A DNA stretch of 64,000 nucleotides from SIRX01 sp965214475 (GCA_965214475.1 OZ243953.1:186001-250000); one strand, 5' to 3'. Shown: positions 1-8,419, counted from the stretch's first letter. The notes: generated by a model not told the origin, from the letters alone. Program-made: numbers and translations.

Positions 1-486
1 GAAATAGTCGCTACTCTACCCGCCACTGTTCAGAAGGTCGGGGTGTTCGTGAACGAAAAACCAGAGACTATTCAACAACTCGTAGATAAGCTCGGGCTGG
101 ATTATGTACAGCTACACGGCGACGAGAGTCCCGAGGTCGTCGCCAAGGTGCGGCAAGACGGGGTCGCGGTTATAAAAGCGCTGCGGGTGCGCGACGAAGG
201 TTCGCTGGAAGCTTTGGAAGATCACGACGCGGATCTCTTCCTGCTGGATGCCTACAGCGAGAAAGCGCGGGGCGGAACGGGGGAAAAATTCGATTGGGAA
301 TTAGCGAAGGCGTCCAGCGGGTATGCTAACATTCTCATTTCCGGGGGGCTTACCCCCGAGAACGTGCGGGCGGCGATCGAGTTCTTCGAGCCTTATGGCG
401 TAGATGCTTCGAGTTCCCTGGAAGATGCGCCCGGAATAAAGAACGACGAGCGGGTTCGGAGGTTCGTAAATGCAGCAAAAGCTTGA
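1..486 (+). CDS. trpF: Phosphoribosylanthranilate isomerase (5' end outside window)
   Basis: Catalyses the Amadori rearrangement of phosphoribosylanthranilate to CdRP in cytoplasmic tryptophan synthesis. The reading frame is open from base 1 and reads VGVFVN at about codons 13-18, a conserved TrpF strand, so the gene begins upstream and only about 161 codons are seen. Visible family motifs are LDYVQLHGDE, the catalytic-Asp segment LFLLDAYS, GGTGEKFDW, and the phosphate-binding end ISGGLTPENV followed by GVDASSSLE. The 3' end overlaps trpB by 17 bases, which fits translational coupling in a trpF-trpB-trpA operon. The family and pathway are well known; the identification is secure although the start is missing. 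Confidence 0.95.
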   Translation, partial: EIVATLPATVQKVGVFVNEKPETIQQLVDKLGLDYVQLHGDESPEVVAKVRQDGVAVIKALRVRDEGSLEALEDHDADLFLLDAYSEKARGGTGEKFDWELAKASSGYANILISGGLTPENVRAAIEFFEPYGVDASSSLEDAPGIKNDERVRRFVNAAKA

Positions 487-1660
487 TACAGGCTACTTCG
501 GCCAGTACGGTGGCCGGTACGTCCCGGAAACACTCATACATGCGCTGGAAGAGCTGGAAGAAGCCTACGGGCGCTATCGCAACGACCCCGAGTTCCTCGA
601 AGAACTCGATGGTTTGGCGCGGGACTTTGTGGGGCGTCCGACGCCGCTGATGTTTGCCTCGCGGCTTACGGAAAAGTGGGGCGGGGCGAACGTGTGGTTC
701 AAGCGGGAAGACCTGGCGCATACGGGGGCGCACAAGATCAATAACACGTTGGGGCAGATTCTGTTGGCCGACCGGATGGGCAAGGAGCGCATCATTGCCG
801 AGACCGGGGCCGGACAGCACGGCGTCGCAACTGCCACCGTAGCCGCGCTCTACGGCAAAGAGTGCGTCGTGTACATGGGTGAAGAAGACATCCGCCGCCA
901 GCGACTGAACGTAGTGCGGATGCAGTTGATGGGCACGGAGGTCGTACCGGTAACGAGTGGGTCGAGGACGCTCAAGGATGCGGTGAACGAGGCGATTCGG
1001 GACTGGGTCACGAACGTCGAGGATACCCACTACATTATCGGGAGCGTGGTTGGTCCGGCTCCTTATCCGCGAATTGTGCGGGATTTTCAGGTCGTGATCG
1101 GGCGTGAGATCGAAGTCCAGGCCCGGGAACGCTTCGGAGGCGACCCGGACGCCATCGTCGCCTGCGTCGGCGCAGGCTCCAACGCCATCGGCGCTTTCCA
1201 CCCGTTTATCGGGCGCGAGAATGTCCGGTTGGTCGGCGTCGAGGCTGCGGGTCACGGGCTTTCTTCGGGGGAGCACGGGGCGTCGTTAGCGGAGGGCAAG
1301 CTGGGTGTGTTGCACGGGGCCAAGAGCTACGTGTTGCAGACGGAAGCCGGCCAGATCCGGGAGGCACACTCCATCTCCGCCGGGCTGGACTACCCCGCAA
1401 CCGGACCGGAGCACGCCCATCTAAAAGATCAGCTCGCTGCCGAGTACGTCAGCGTTGACGATGAAGAGGCATTGGAGGCGTTTACGCTGTGTTCGAAGGC
1501 CGAAGGCATCATCCCGGCGCTTGAGACGGCCCACGCCATCTCTTACGCGGAGAAGGTCGCCCGCGAACTCGGCCCCGGTAAGAACATGGTGATAAATCTC
1601 TCCGGCCGGGGTGATAAAGATGTGGATACGGCTGCGGAGGCGCTTGGTGTCGAAAGGTAG
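470..1660 (+). CDS. trpB: Tryptophan synthase beta chain
   Basis: Joins indole and serine to make tryptophan, as the PLP-dependent beta subunit of the alpha2beta2 synthase. At 396 residues it has the usual length. The PLP lysine is Lys89 in HTGAHKINN. Other family motifs are GQYGGRYVPE, ETGAGQHGVA, the SVVGPAPYP loop, and HSISAGLDYPATGPEH near the COMM/allosteric region. The phosphate-binding glycine loop reads GAGSNAIG instead of the usual GGGSNAIG, a mild substitution. It overlaps trpF by 17 bases and trpA by 14, so the three genes appear to be translated as one coupled unit. Confidence 0.97.
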   Translation: MQQKLDTGYFGQYGGRYVPETLIHALEELEEAYGRYRNDPEFLEELDGLARDFVGRPTPLMFASRLTEKWGGANVWFKREDLAHTGAHKINNTLGQILLADRMGKERIIAETGAGQHGVATATVAALYGKECVVYMGEEDIRRQRLNVVRMQLMGTEVVPVTSGSRTLKDAVNEAIRDWVTNVEDTHYIIGSVVGPAPYPRIVRDFQVVIGREIEVQARERFGGDPDAIVACVGAGSNAIGAFHPFIGRENVRLVGVEAAGHGLSSGEHGASLAEGKLGVLHGAKSYVLQTEAGQIREAHSISAGLDYPATGPEHAHLKDQLAAEYVSVDDEEALEAFTLCSKAEGIIPALETAHAISYAEKVARELGPGKNMVINLSGRGDKDVDTAAEALGVER

Positions 1661-2453
1661 CGAACGCCTGCGGGGAGTTTTCTCCGGCGGAAAGGTGACA
1701 CTCATGCCATACCTGACCGCAGGCTACCCGACGCTCGATGAGGCGCGGGAGGTGGGGGAGGCCTACGTCGCGGCGGGTGCGGATATCATCGAAATCGGGG
1801 TTCCATTCTCGGACCCGCTGGCTGACGGGCCGACTATTCAGGACACCACGACCCGCGCCCTGAAGAACGGGGCGGATCTGGCCTATTGCCTGGACCTCGC
1901 TTCAGGACTCTCGGGGCAGGTGCCGGTGGTCTTTCTCGTCTACTACAACGTGATCTTTGCTTGCGGGATGGAGCAATTCCTTGAGAAAGCTGCGGATGCC
2001 GGGGTGTCGGGGCTTGTGATCCCGGACTTGCCCGTGGACGAACTCGGCGAATTCGGGGCGTTGGCTGAAAGTAAGGGCGTCGCGTTGTGCCCGCTTGCGG
2101 CCCCGACTTCTACGAACGGGCGGATAGCCGAGATCGGGCAGGCGGCTTCGGGCTTCGTGTACTGTGTCTCGGTTGCGGGCGTTACTGGCGCCCGCGAGAC
2201 ATTGCCGCCGGGTGCGGTGGAGTTGTTGCGGCGGGTAAGGTCCACCGTCGATGCGCCTGTGGCGTTGGGATTCGGCATTTCCACGCCGGATGCGGCCGCG
2301 GAGGCGGCGGATGAGGCCGACGGCGTCATCATCGGTAGCAAGCTGATGCAGCTCGTCGCCGAGGGTGGGCCGGAGAAAGCCGGAGAGTGGTTGGGCAAAG
2401 TGCGGAATGCAATATCCGAGGGCGCCGGTACAAAGGTGGGGGAGCGGGATTAG
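1647..2453 (+). CDS. trpA: Tryptophan synthase alpha chain
   Basis: Cleaves indole-3-glycerol phosphate and passes indole to TrpB. The start is placed at GTG 1647, which has GGAGG at 1636-1640 six bases upstream inside the end of trpB and gives a normal 268-residue protein; a more upstream ATG at 1611 would only add a basic non-family extension. Catalytic Glu and Asp lie in IIEIGVPFSDPLADGP. Further motifs are MPYLTAGYPT, GVSGLVIPDLP and the phosphate-binding GFGIST and GVIIGSKLM segments. The gene runs directly into accD. Confidence 0.95.
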   Translation: MSKGSERLRGVFSGGKVTLMPYLTAGYPTLDEAREVGEAYVAAGADIIEIGVPFSDPLADGPTIQDTTTRALKNGADLAYCLDLASGLSGQVPVVFLVYYNVIFACGMEQFLEKAADAGVSGLVIPDLPVDELGEFGALAESKGVALCPLAAPTSTNGRIAEIGQAASGFVYCVSVAGVTGARETLPPGAVELLRRVRSTVDAPVALGFGISTPDAAAEAADEADGVIIGSKLMQLVAEGGPEKAGEWLGKVRNAISEGAGTKVGERD

Positions 2454-3294
2454 GAACTGGCTCAACAAGCGCCGCGAATACAGCCGATCACCGGAACCGG
2501 AGACTGAGAGCGGCCTGGGTCCGGTAGACGGGGTTTTTACGAAGTGCCGGCAATGCGGCCAGACCATCTACGAGAAAGAGCTTTCAGCCCGCTTCAATGT
2601 GTGTCCTAACTGTGAGTTCCACTACCCGCTGCCGGCCCGGTTGCGGGTTCGGCTACTCACGGACCCGGGTAGCTTCGAGGAGATAGATGGTGACGTGTCG
2701 GCCTCGGACCCTCTGGGCTTCGAGGATTACGAAGAAAGGTTGGAAGGCGCCCGGAGAAAGACCGACCTCGAAGAAGCCGTCCTGAGCGGTGTTGGGAATC
2801 TCGGGGGGCGGCGCGTGGCGCTCGCGGCGATGGACTTCGGGTTTATCGGAGGCTCGATGGGGAGTGTGGTCGGCGAGAAGGTCGCCCGGGCTACAGAATT
2901 CGCGTACTCCGAGGAGCTTCCGCTCTTGGTAGTCTCGGCCTCCGGTGGGGCACGAATGTTCGAGGGAGTCTACTCTCTTATGCAACTCTCGAAGACCAGC
3001 GTCGCGCTCTCGCGGTACATGGAAGGTTCCTGGCCTTTCATCTCTATACTCACAGATCCCACGTTCGGCGGTGTTACAGCCTCTTTCGCCACTGCTGCGG
3101 ACGTGATCCTGGCGGAGCCTGGGGCCCGCATCGGCTTTGCGGGGGCTCGGGTTATAGAGCAAACGACCAAAGAGCGGCTGCCGGAGGGCTTCCAGACGGC
3201 GGAGTTCCAGAAAGAACACGGAATGGTGGACCGCATCGTTCACCGGCTGGAGTTGAAGGATGATATTAGCCAACTCTTGGAGCTTGTAGCTTGA
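2449..3294 (+). CDS. accD: Acetyl-CoA carboxylase carboxyltransferase beta subunit
   Basis: Beta half of the carboxyltransferase that makes malonyl-CoA with AccA. The zinc ribbon is visible as C33, C36, C52 and C55 (CRQC...CPNC), followed by the crotonase-like fold with MDFGFIGGSMGSVVGEK, SASGGARMFEG and DPTFGGVTASFA. The start is unusual: the family-like N-terminus RNWLNKRR is preceded by ATT at 2449, with a purine-rich SD-like stretch (2434-2444) just upstream and the trpA stop overlapping it by 5 bases. The nearest standard in-frame start is ATG 2407, inside trpA and without a good SD, adding a tail that does not look like the family. Product certain, start uncertain. No accB or accC is present in the window. 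Confidence 0.93.
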   Translation: MRNWLNKRREYSRSPEPETESGLGPVDGVFTKCRQCGQTIYEKELSARFNVCPNCEFHYPLPARLRVRLLTDPGSFEEIDGDVSASDPLGFEDYEERLEGARRKTDLEEAVLSGVGNLGGRRVALAAMDFGFIGGSMGSVVGEKVARATEFAYSEELPLLVVSASGGARMFEGVYSLMQLSKTSVALSRYMEGSWPFISILTDPTFGGVTASFATAADVILAEPGARIGFAGARVIEQTTKERLPEGFQTAEFQKEHGMVDRIVHRLELKDDISQLLELVA

Positions 3295-3304
3295 GGACCG
3301 CAGG

Positions 3305-4264
3305 ATGATTCTGGACTTCGAAAAGCCGATCCTGGAGCTCGAAGGGCGTATCGCAGATCTTCATCGCCTCGCGGGCGAGAGCGAAGAGCTCCAGGCGGAG
3401 ATTCAGCGTCTCGAAGAAGCCCTGGATGCGGCCCGCCAGCGCATCTTCTCGAACCTCACCCCATACCAGCGGGTACAGGTCGCCCGCCATCCCGAGCGTC
3501 CGAACTTCCGAGCCTACCTCGAAGCGCTGGTCGAAGACTTCTATGAGCTGTCCGGTGACCGGATGTACGGCGACGACCCGGCCATAAGAGGTGGTTTCGC
3601 CATGATCTCCGGCCACAACACGGTCCTTATCGGGCAGGACAAAGGTGCGGATGTCGAGAGCCGCGTAAAGGGCAACTTCGGCATGGCCCATCCGGAAGGC
3701 TACCGCAAAGTGAAGCGTCTCTACGGGCAGGCCGCCCGCTTCGGACTGCCCATCGTTACGTTGGTAGACACCCCCGGGGCTTTCGCCGGCCGCGGTGCGG
3801 AGGAGCGGGGGCAGGCGTGGGCCATCTCCGACGACTTGATGGCGCTCGCCCGCTCGCCGGTGCCGGTGATCTCCGTGATAATCGGCGAGGGTGGCTCCGG
3901 GGGCGCTTTAGCCATGTGTGCCGCCGACTACGTTGGGATGCTCGAAAACTCCTACCTCTCGGTTATAGCCCCCGAAGCCTGCGCCTCCATAATCTTCCGC
4001 GACCCGAGCCGGGCCGCCGAAGCCGCCGAGGCCCTTAAGCTCACGGCCAAGGACCTGAAGCAGCACGGCATTGTAGACGAGATCCTGCACGAACCCCTCG
4101 GCGGCGCCCACCGCGACCCGGAACCCGCGATAGAGTCGGTCGGCAAAGCGCTGGAGCGTGTGCTATCCGGTCTCAGCGACGTAGATGCCGGAGCCCTCGT
4201 CGAGAGTCGCTACGAGCGATACCGGCGCATCGGCGCCCACGTCTCTGATGCGGACCAAGTCTAG
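3305..4264 (+). CDS. accA: Acetyl-CoA carboxylase carboxyltransferase alpha subunit
   Basis: Partner of AccD in carboxyl transfer from carboxybiotin to acetyl-CoA, the entry step of fatty acid synthesis. The 319-residue protein has the family's usual length and opens with LDFEKPILELEGRI, a coiled N-terminal helix region. Then come RPNFRAYLEALVEDFYELSGDR, KGNFGMAHPEGYRKV, the VDTPGAFAG active-site strand, GEGGSGGALA and SYLSVIAPEACASI. It lies 10 bases after accD with a GAGG-type ribosome binding site across the accD stop. A separate bacterial-type AccA/AccD pair is seen here instead of the fused carboxyltransferase common in many actinobacteria. Confidence 0.97.
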   Translation: MILDFEKPILELEGRIADLHRLAGESEELQAEIQRLEEALDAARQRIFSNLTPYQRVQVARHPERPNFRAYLEALVEDFYELSGDRMYGDDPAIRGGFAMISGHNTVLIGQDKGADVESRVKGNFGMAHPEGYRKVKRLYGQAARFGLPIVTLVDTPGAFAGRGAEERGQAWAISDDLMALARSPVPVISVIIGEGGSGGALAMCAADYVGMLENSYLSVIAPEACASIIFRDPSRAAEAAEALKLTAKDLKQHGIVDEILHEPLGGAHRDPEPAIESVGKALERVLSGLSDVDAGALVESRYERYRRIGAHVSDADQV

Positions 4265-4285
4265 CCGCGAACCGGCCCGCTTCAC

Positions 4286-4429
4286 TTACTTGAAGATCGC
4301 CAATGCCAGGGCCACCAGCATGACGGCAAAAGCGGCCAACCCGAAAGCCAAAGCAACCCCGGGTCCTACGAACACCAGGCTCGCGTAGGTGGCCCCGAGC
4401 AATACCAGGACCACCGCGTAAGCGATCAT
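4286..4429 (-). CDS. Small two-helix membrane protein (47 aa)
   Basis: A short reading frame on the minus strand begins with ATG at 4429 and ends with TAA at 4286. The translation (MIAYAVVLVLLGATYAS... ending LALAIFK) consists of two hydrophobic segments joined by a Gly-Pro-Gly turn, typical of a small two-helix membrane protein. It lies 38 bases downstream of the phosphofructokinase gene on the same strand, so it may be cotranscribed with it, and it converges on accA. There is no strong Shine-Dalgarno. I do not recognise a family and assign no function. The evidence is the uninterrupted, strongly amphipathic-to-hydrophobic composition. Confidence 0.5.
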   Translation of the reverse strand: MIAYAVVLVLLGATYASLVFVGPGVALAFGLAAFAVMLVALALAIFK

Positions 4430-4467
4430 CCAAACTGGAGACCGCAAGGTTGGTTAGGCCGGAGCGT

Positions 4468-5517
4468 TTATCCGAAGAACGTCCGGGCGTCTTCGTAGAG
4501 CTTGTCCGACACGGTTTTGGTCTCTTCGGTCGCCTCCGAGAGCGAGACAGTAACGATCTCATCTCCCCGTAGCGCGACCATCTGGCCCCATTCACCATTG
4601 TTTATGGCTTCGGCGGCTTTCAAACCGTAGCGGATAGAGAGGATGCGGTCGAAGGCGGTCGGGGTTCCGCCGCGCTGGAGGTGGCCGAGGACGACGTGGC
4701 GGGTCTCGATGCCGGTGCGCTCCTCGATCTCCCCGGCCAGCGTCTCGCCGATGCCGCCGAGTTGCACGTGGCCGAACTCGTCACGCTCTGCGCTTTGGGT
4801 GATGAAGTCGTCGCTCAAGACGACGCCCTCGCTTACGGCCACGAGGCCCCACTTCTCGCCGTTCTCGGCCCGTTTCTTGAAGATGTCGGCGATCTCGTCC
4901 ATGTCCGGCTCTACCTCGGGGATCAGGGTGACGTTCGCGGCGGAAGCGACCCCGGCGCCCCAGGTGATCCAACCGGCGTGCCGCCCCATTACCTCGACCA
5001 CGACGACCCGCTCGTGGCTCTTGGCCGTCGTACGGAGCTTGTCTATGGCATCCGTGGCGATAGAGACCGCCGTGTCATAGCCGAAAGTCGTATCGGTTGC
5101 AGATAAGTCGTTGTCTATCGTTTTGGGGCAGCCGATCACCTGCACGTCAAAATCATCGTGGAGTTGCTTGGCTACGCCTAGCGTGTCGTCGCCACCGATA
5201 GCGACCAGCGCGTCTATGCCGAACTCTTTCATGTTCTCGACGACCTTCTCCGCGTCGCCCTCGTTCTTGTAGGGGTTAGTCCGGGAGGAGCCGAGTATAG
5301 TGCCGCCCTCTTGCAAGATGTAGCGTACGTCCTCGACGCCGAGATCCATCAGGCTATCCTCCTCGGGAGAGAGGAGACCCTTCCAGCCGCGCTTGATGCC
5401 GACGACTTCGTAACCGTAGTCCTCGATGCACTTCATGGTTACGGCCCGGATCACACCGTTAAGCCCCGGCGCGTCTCCGCCGCCCGTCAACATTCCAACC
5501 TTGTTTATTTCGGCCAC
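4468..5517 (-). CDS. 6-phosphofructokinase, probably pyrophosphate-dependent
   Basis: Phosphorylates fructose 6-phosphate at C1. This is a 349-residue PfkA-fold protein starting at GTG 5517 with GGGAGG six bases upstream. Motifs are TGGGDAPGLN (residues 11-20), GGTILGSSR, GGDD (108-111), PKTIDND (131-137) with the catalytic Asp, VEVMGRHAGW and LGHLQRGG. In the family, Gly at the second position after GGD allows ATP binding, while Asp there together with Lys in PKTIDND is the signature of pyrophosphate-dependent enzymes such as the actinomycete PPi-PFK. This protein has Asp111 and Lys132, so PPi use is inferred, which would make the step reversible. Biochemistry would be needed for certainty. 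Confidence 0.9.
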   Translation of the reverse strand: MAEINKVGMLTGGGDAPGLNGVIRAVTMKCIEDYGYEVVGIKRGWKGLLSPEEDSLMDLGVEDVRYILQEGGTILGSSRTNPYKNEGDAEKVVENMKEFGIDALVAIGGDDTLGVAKQLHDDFDVQVIGCPKTIDNDLSATDTTFGYDTAVSIATDAIDKLRTTAKSHERVVVVEVMGRHAGWITWGAGVASAANVTLIPEVEPDMDEIADIFKKRAENGEKWGLVAVSEGVVLSDDFITQSAERDEFGHVQLGGIGETLAGEIEERTGIETRHVVLGHLQRGGTPTAFDRILSIRYGLKAAEAINNGEWGQMVALRGDEIVTVSLSEATEETKTVSDKLYEDARTFFG

Positions 5518-5831
5518 AGTCTTCCTCCCACTTTCTCTGACTTACTTTACTTCCGATCTTACGCAGTCTAGCAAAAACGGACTGCGGGGCCGAAATTAGA
5601 GGCTGTAGAGAGTACATTCTGCTCTAGCACTGGAAAAATGCAATAAAGCCATACCGTGTGCCCGGACTGTACCTTGGACCGGCAAATTTCTGCACCGCGG
5701 CAGAGATGACATACGACAAATGAACTATAGAATAAAGTATTAAAAATCACTCATTTGCGGTATGTATTAGCTTCGTCCCAGCTATATATTTGTCCTGAAA
5801 GAAGTCGTCGGGGCGAGTCGAAGGGGACCTG

Positions 5832-5992
5832 ATGGATGTGGAGATATTGCGAGAGCCTAGCAAAAGCACAGAACTCACGACCGTATTGGAGAACATCACT
5901 GACGTTTTCTTCGCCCTGGACAACGAGTGGTGCTTTACTTACCTGAACTCTGAAGCGGAGCGTGTTCTTCAGCGTCCGAGAGAGGACCGTAA
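5832..5992 (+). pseudogene. N-terminal stump of a PAS-domain signalling protein
   Basis: An ATG at 5832 with a GGGGA ribosome binding site opens a frame whose first 50 or so residues are a clear start of a PAS sensor domain: TTVLENITDVFFALDNEW, then FTYLNSEAERVLQRPRED. After about 5990 the frame runs antisense into the TetR gene and no longer resembles any protein. The normal continuation of such genes (the rest of PAS, then a histidine kinase or phosphatase) is absent. This looks like a gene cut short by a deletion or by arrival of the TetR/MFS pair. The junction is approximate. A short regulated peptide is possible but less likely. Confidence 0.65.
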
Positions 5993-6601
5993 GCCGGAGA
6001 GGATGAGGTCTAGCCCGTTCTCGAACTCGTCGTCGCGGTCGATGCTGCTTAGGGATGGTGAGAGTTCCGCCAGGCGGGGGAAATCTTCTCTCCCCAGACT
6101 GCGGGCGCCGATCCTGCCGTCCCCAGGTTCCATGGCGAAGCCCCGGATCTCGGACATGACGTACCCGACCGCGAAGCTGGTTAGTGTACGGTAGGCTTGG
6201 AGCGCGTTTTTCGCCCCAAACCCTGCAGTCTGTAGTGTCTCCAGAAACGTCTCTACGAGCCAGGCTCCGTCCATGGTGTCCGGTGGGCGTACTATGAGTA
6301 GTGGAAAGACGTTGGGGTGGTTGTGGGCCAGCCTTCGGAACCTACGGTAGGATTCGCGGACGCGGGCCTCCCAGTCTGTGTTTTCCTCTGGAACTTCCAG
6401 CCCCCTCAGCAACACTTCCACCATTCCATCCAGCAGCGCGCCCTTACTCGGTACGTGGTTGTAGAGCGACATCGCCTCTACCCCGAGCTCCGCACCCAAC
6501 TTGCGCATGCTGAGGGCTTCGAGACCTTCCCGGTCAACGAAATCCATCGCCGCCACCAGTATTCGATCTCGATTCAGCGGTTGCCGCTTGGGCGCTACCA
6601 C
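5969..6601 (-). CDS. TetR/AcrR-family transcriptional regulator
   Basis: Predicted dimeric DNA-binding repressor of 210 residues. The helix-turn-helix is at about residues 12-58 (ILVAAMDFVDREG, then MRKLGAELGVEAMSLYNHV, then KGALLDGM), the classic TetR pattern; the rest is the helical ligand domain, resembling the TetR C-terminal type. Translation starts at GTG 6601 with AGAGGAGGT six bases upstream. The transporter gene upstream on the same strand (6707-7972) is a likely regulatory target, as is common for TetR/MFS pairs. Its last codons overlap the PAS stump on the other strand, marking a rearrangement boundary. The ligand is unknown. Confidence 0.88.
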   Translation of the reverse strand: MVAPKRQPLNRDRILVAAMDFVDREGLEALSMRKLGAELGVEAMSLYNHVPSKGALLDGMVEVLLRGLEVPEENTDWEARVRESYRRFRRLAHNHPNVFPLLIVRPPDTMDGAWLVETFLETLQTAGFGAKNALQAYRTLTSFAVGYVMSEIRGFAMEPGDGRIGARSLGREDFPRLAELSPSLSSIDRDDEFENGLDLILSGLRSSLGR

Positions 6602-6706
6602 CCAGTACCTCCTCTGGCTAAAACTCTACACGTTTACAAAATACACTGTATTAGCCACGATGTGAATTGCTGAGACACTTGCATTGGCAAGAAGCCAAGA
6701 CAAATG

Positions 6707-7972
6707 TTACCCGACTTCTTTGATCTCCCGGCGGGCTTTCTTAGGATCGAACATATAGAGCATCATGGTACATAGAACAGGGACGGCCGCCATCACGGCG
6801 AGGCCGAATGCGTAGTCGCCGGAGAAAGTCCGGAGCGCGGCCAGGGGAAGCGGCGCCAGGGCGGCGGCGGAGATCATGACCATCGTTGCCGGTCCTTGAA
6901 CCTTGCCGAGACCCCGACGCCCGTAATAGTGGGCCCACACCACACCGGCCACGACGCCTTGAAAACCGGCGCCGGCCCCGAGAACCAGCGTGTAGAGCCC
7001 GGCTGTGAGGGGCGAAGAGACCAACTGTAGACCGAGCACCGCCGTGAGCAGTAAGACCATGCTGATGTACAGTGGTTGGCGGGGCCCCAGCCGTTCTATA
7101 AGAAACCCGGAGAAGGCGGTTGCCGCCGCTGAGGCTGCGGCGAACGGTATGAACACCCCGGCGGCGGCTGCCGCACTGATGCCCTGCTCGCCGAGGATGG
7201 AGATCTGATGGAACACTAGAGCCGTTACCGTGAAGGGTATGGCCGCCAGTGGAACGGCGAGGAGCCAGAAATTCAAGGAGCTTACGGCCTCCCAAGAGCC
7301 ACGCTCCGGTTCGTTCTCATTGCCCGGTTCCTGTACAGGTTCGGGAGAGCCATCCGGATGCAACCCAACCGCTTCCGGGCGGTTTCGGACTATGAGGATG
7401 GAGGTCGGGATGAGTAGGGCCCAGATCCCAACGCCCAGCACGACATAGGCCGTCCGCCAATCGAACGTTCCTATAAGAGACTGTGTAACCGGCGGCAGTA
7501 AGGCGTTGGAGGCTGCCAATCCCAGCACGACTATCGCCATAGCCCGACCGCGACGCTGCACGAACCATTGGGCGGTTAGTATATTGGCGGTAACGGGGAG
7601 TGAGCCCTGTCCCAGCGCCCGCATGGCGGCAAAGCCGAAAAAGAGCGCGGCGGGACCGGCCGCCGCGGACATTCCGAAGCACGCGATACCCAGACCCAGG
7701 GCGATACCAGCGAGCATGAGGCGCGCACCGAAACGGTCTACCAGCCGGGCTACCACCACGACCATTATGGCGCTTACACCCGTCCCGAAAGCGTAAAGCG
7801 TTGAGAGATAGACCCTGGAGAGGCCGGTATCGGCCAGAATCGGGTCTACAAAGACCGAGAAGACGAACGACTGACCGGGGCCTGAGCAGAAAGTGGCGAG
7901 CGTCGCCACCGCGACCACGGCCCAACCGTAGAAGGGCGTCTTTAGGCCCGAGATCTTTTCGGGGTACTTGAC
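6707..7972 (-). CDS. MFS transporter, oxalate/formate-antiporter-like; start codon irregular
   Basis: Twelve-helix major facilitator, best matched to the OFA-like group: NRPEAVGL after helix six, VVARLVDRFGARLM between helices two and three, and ALGQGSL. The substrate cannot be told. The first standard start is GTG 7918, but this cuts into helix one and has no ribosome binding site. The frame stays open to 8033, and the typical MFS entry motif FYGW lies upstream of 7918. A perfect AAGGAG (7979-7984 on the complement) sits exactly six bases before codon GTC at 7972, where a start would be expected. Either a start codon was lost (GTG to GTC) or initiation is unusual. Neighbour of a TetR regulator. 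Confidence 0.8.
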   Translation of the reverse strand, partial: VKYPEKISGLKTPFYGWAVVAVATLATFCSGPGQSFVFSVFVDPILADTGLSRVYLSTLYAFGTGVSAIMVVVVARLVDRFGARLMLAGIALGLGIACFGMSAAAGPAALFFGFAAMRALGQGSLPVTANILTAQWFVQRRGRAMAIVVLGLAASNALLPPVTQSLIGTFDWRTAYVVLGVGIWALLIPTSILIVRNRPEAVGLHPDGSPEPVQEPGNENEPERGSWEAVSSLNFWLLAVPLAAIPFTVTALVFHQISILGEQGISAAAAAGVFIPFAAASAAATAFSGFLIERLGPRQPLYISMVLLLTAVLGLQLVSSPLTAGLYTLVLGAGAGFQGVVAGVVWAHYYGRRGLGKVQGPATMVMISAAALAPLPLAALRTFSGDYAFGLAVMAAVPVLCTMMLYMFDPKKARREIKEVG

Positions 7973-8070
7973 TTCAAGCTCCTTAGGAGACTTCCGTCCG
8001 GAAGCCTTGTTAGAGAGAACGTCCGTACCAGCTTACCGCCGGAGCAGCCTTCGTCAAGGAGCGGAGAGGG

Positions 8071-8391
8071 TTACTCGTACAAGCCGGCCTTCTGCTTCTG
8101 GCGTTCTATGGCGGATTTGATCCCGTTGGCGTCCGGCCTCGCCATACGAGTTAGTTGGTAGACCCTGCCCTTGTTGTTCTCCAGCGTGAGGGTGCAATTC
8201 ACCAAACCTTTGACCGTAACCGCCGACACGTCTCGCAATCCGATATTTTCCACGTTTTGTCCCTGCCAGCCACTGGTGATCTCTACGTGGTCTTCGTATA
8301 CGTTCACGATGTGATTGTTGTGTCCTGTAGCCTGGGCTATAAACCTGTCCAAAGATGCTCCCCTGTTCTGCCTTCCAGCATCAGTCACCAT
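8071..8391 (-). CDS. Small PH-like domain protein
   Basis: A 106-residue cytoplasmic protein of unknown function. The sequence (VNVYEDHVEITSGW, then GLRDVSAVTVKG, then LTLENNKGRVYQL and KSAIERQKQKAG) has the alternating strands and closing helix of bacterial PH-like domains, which are often found near lipid or membrane stress genes. ATG 8391 has a poor ribosome binding site. TTG at 8352 has AGGGGAG five bases upstream and would give a 93-residue protein beginning just before RFIAQATGHNN; this may be the real start. It is a single gene between the MFS transporter and the ammonium transporter, both on the same strand. Confidence 0.7.
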   Translation of the reverse strand: MVTDAGRQNRGASLDRFIAQATGHNNHIVNVYEDHVEITSGWQGQNVENIGLRDVSAVTVKGLVNCTLTLENNKGRVYQLTRMARPDANGIKSAIERQKQKAGLYE

Positions 8392-8419
8392 TTCGGTGCC
8401 TGTACAATCTTTCCATCTC

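Noticed and set aside
350..1276. Open frame of about 308 codons antisense to trpB
   Set aside because: Arg/Pro/His-rich composition and no motifs; shadow of a well-conserved gene.
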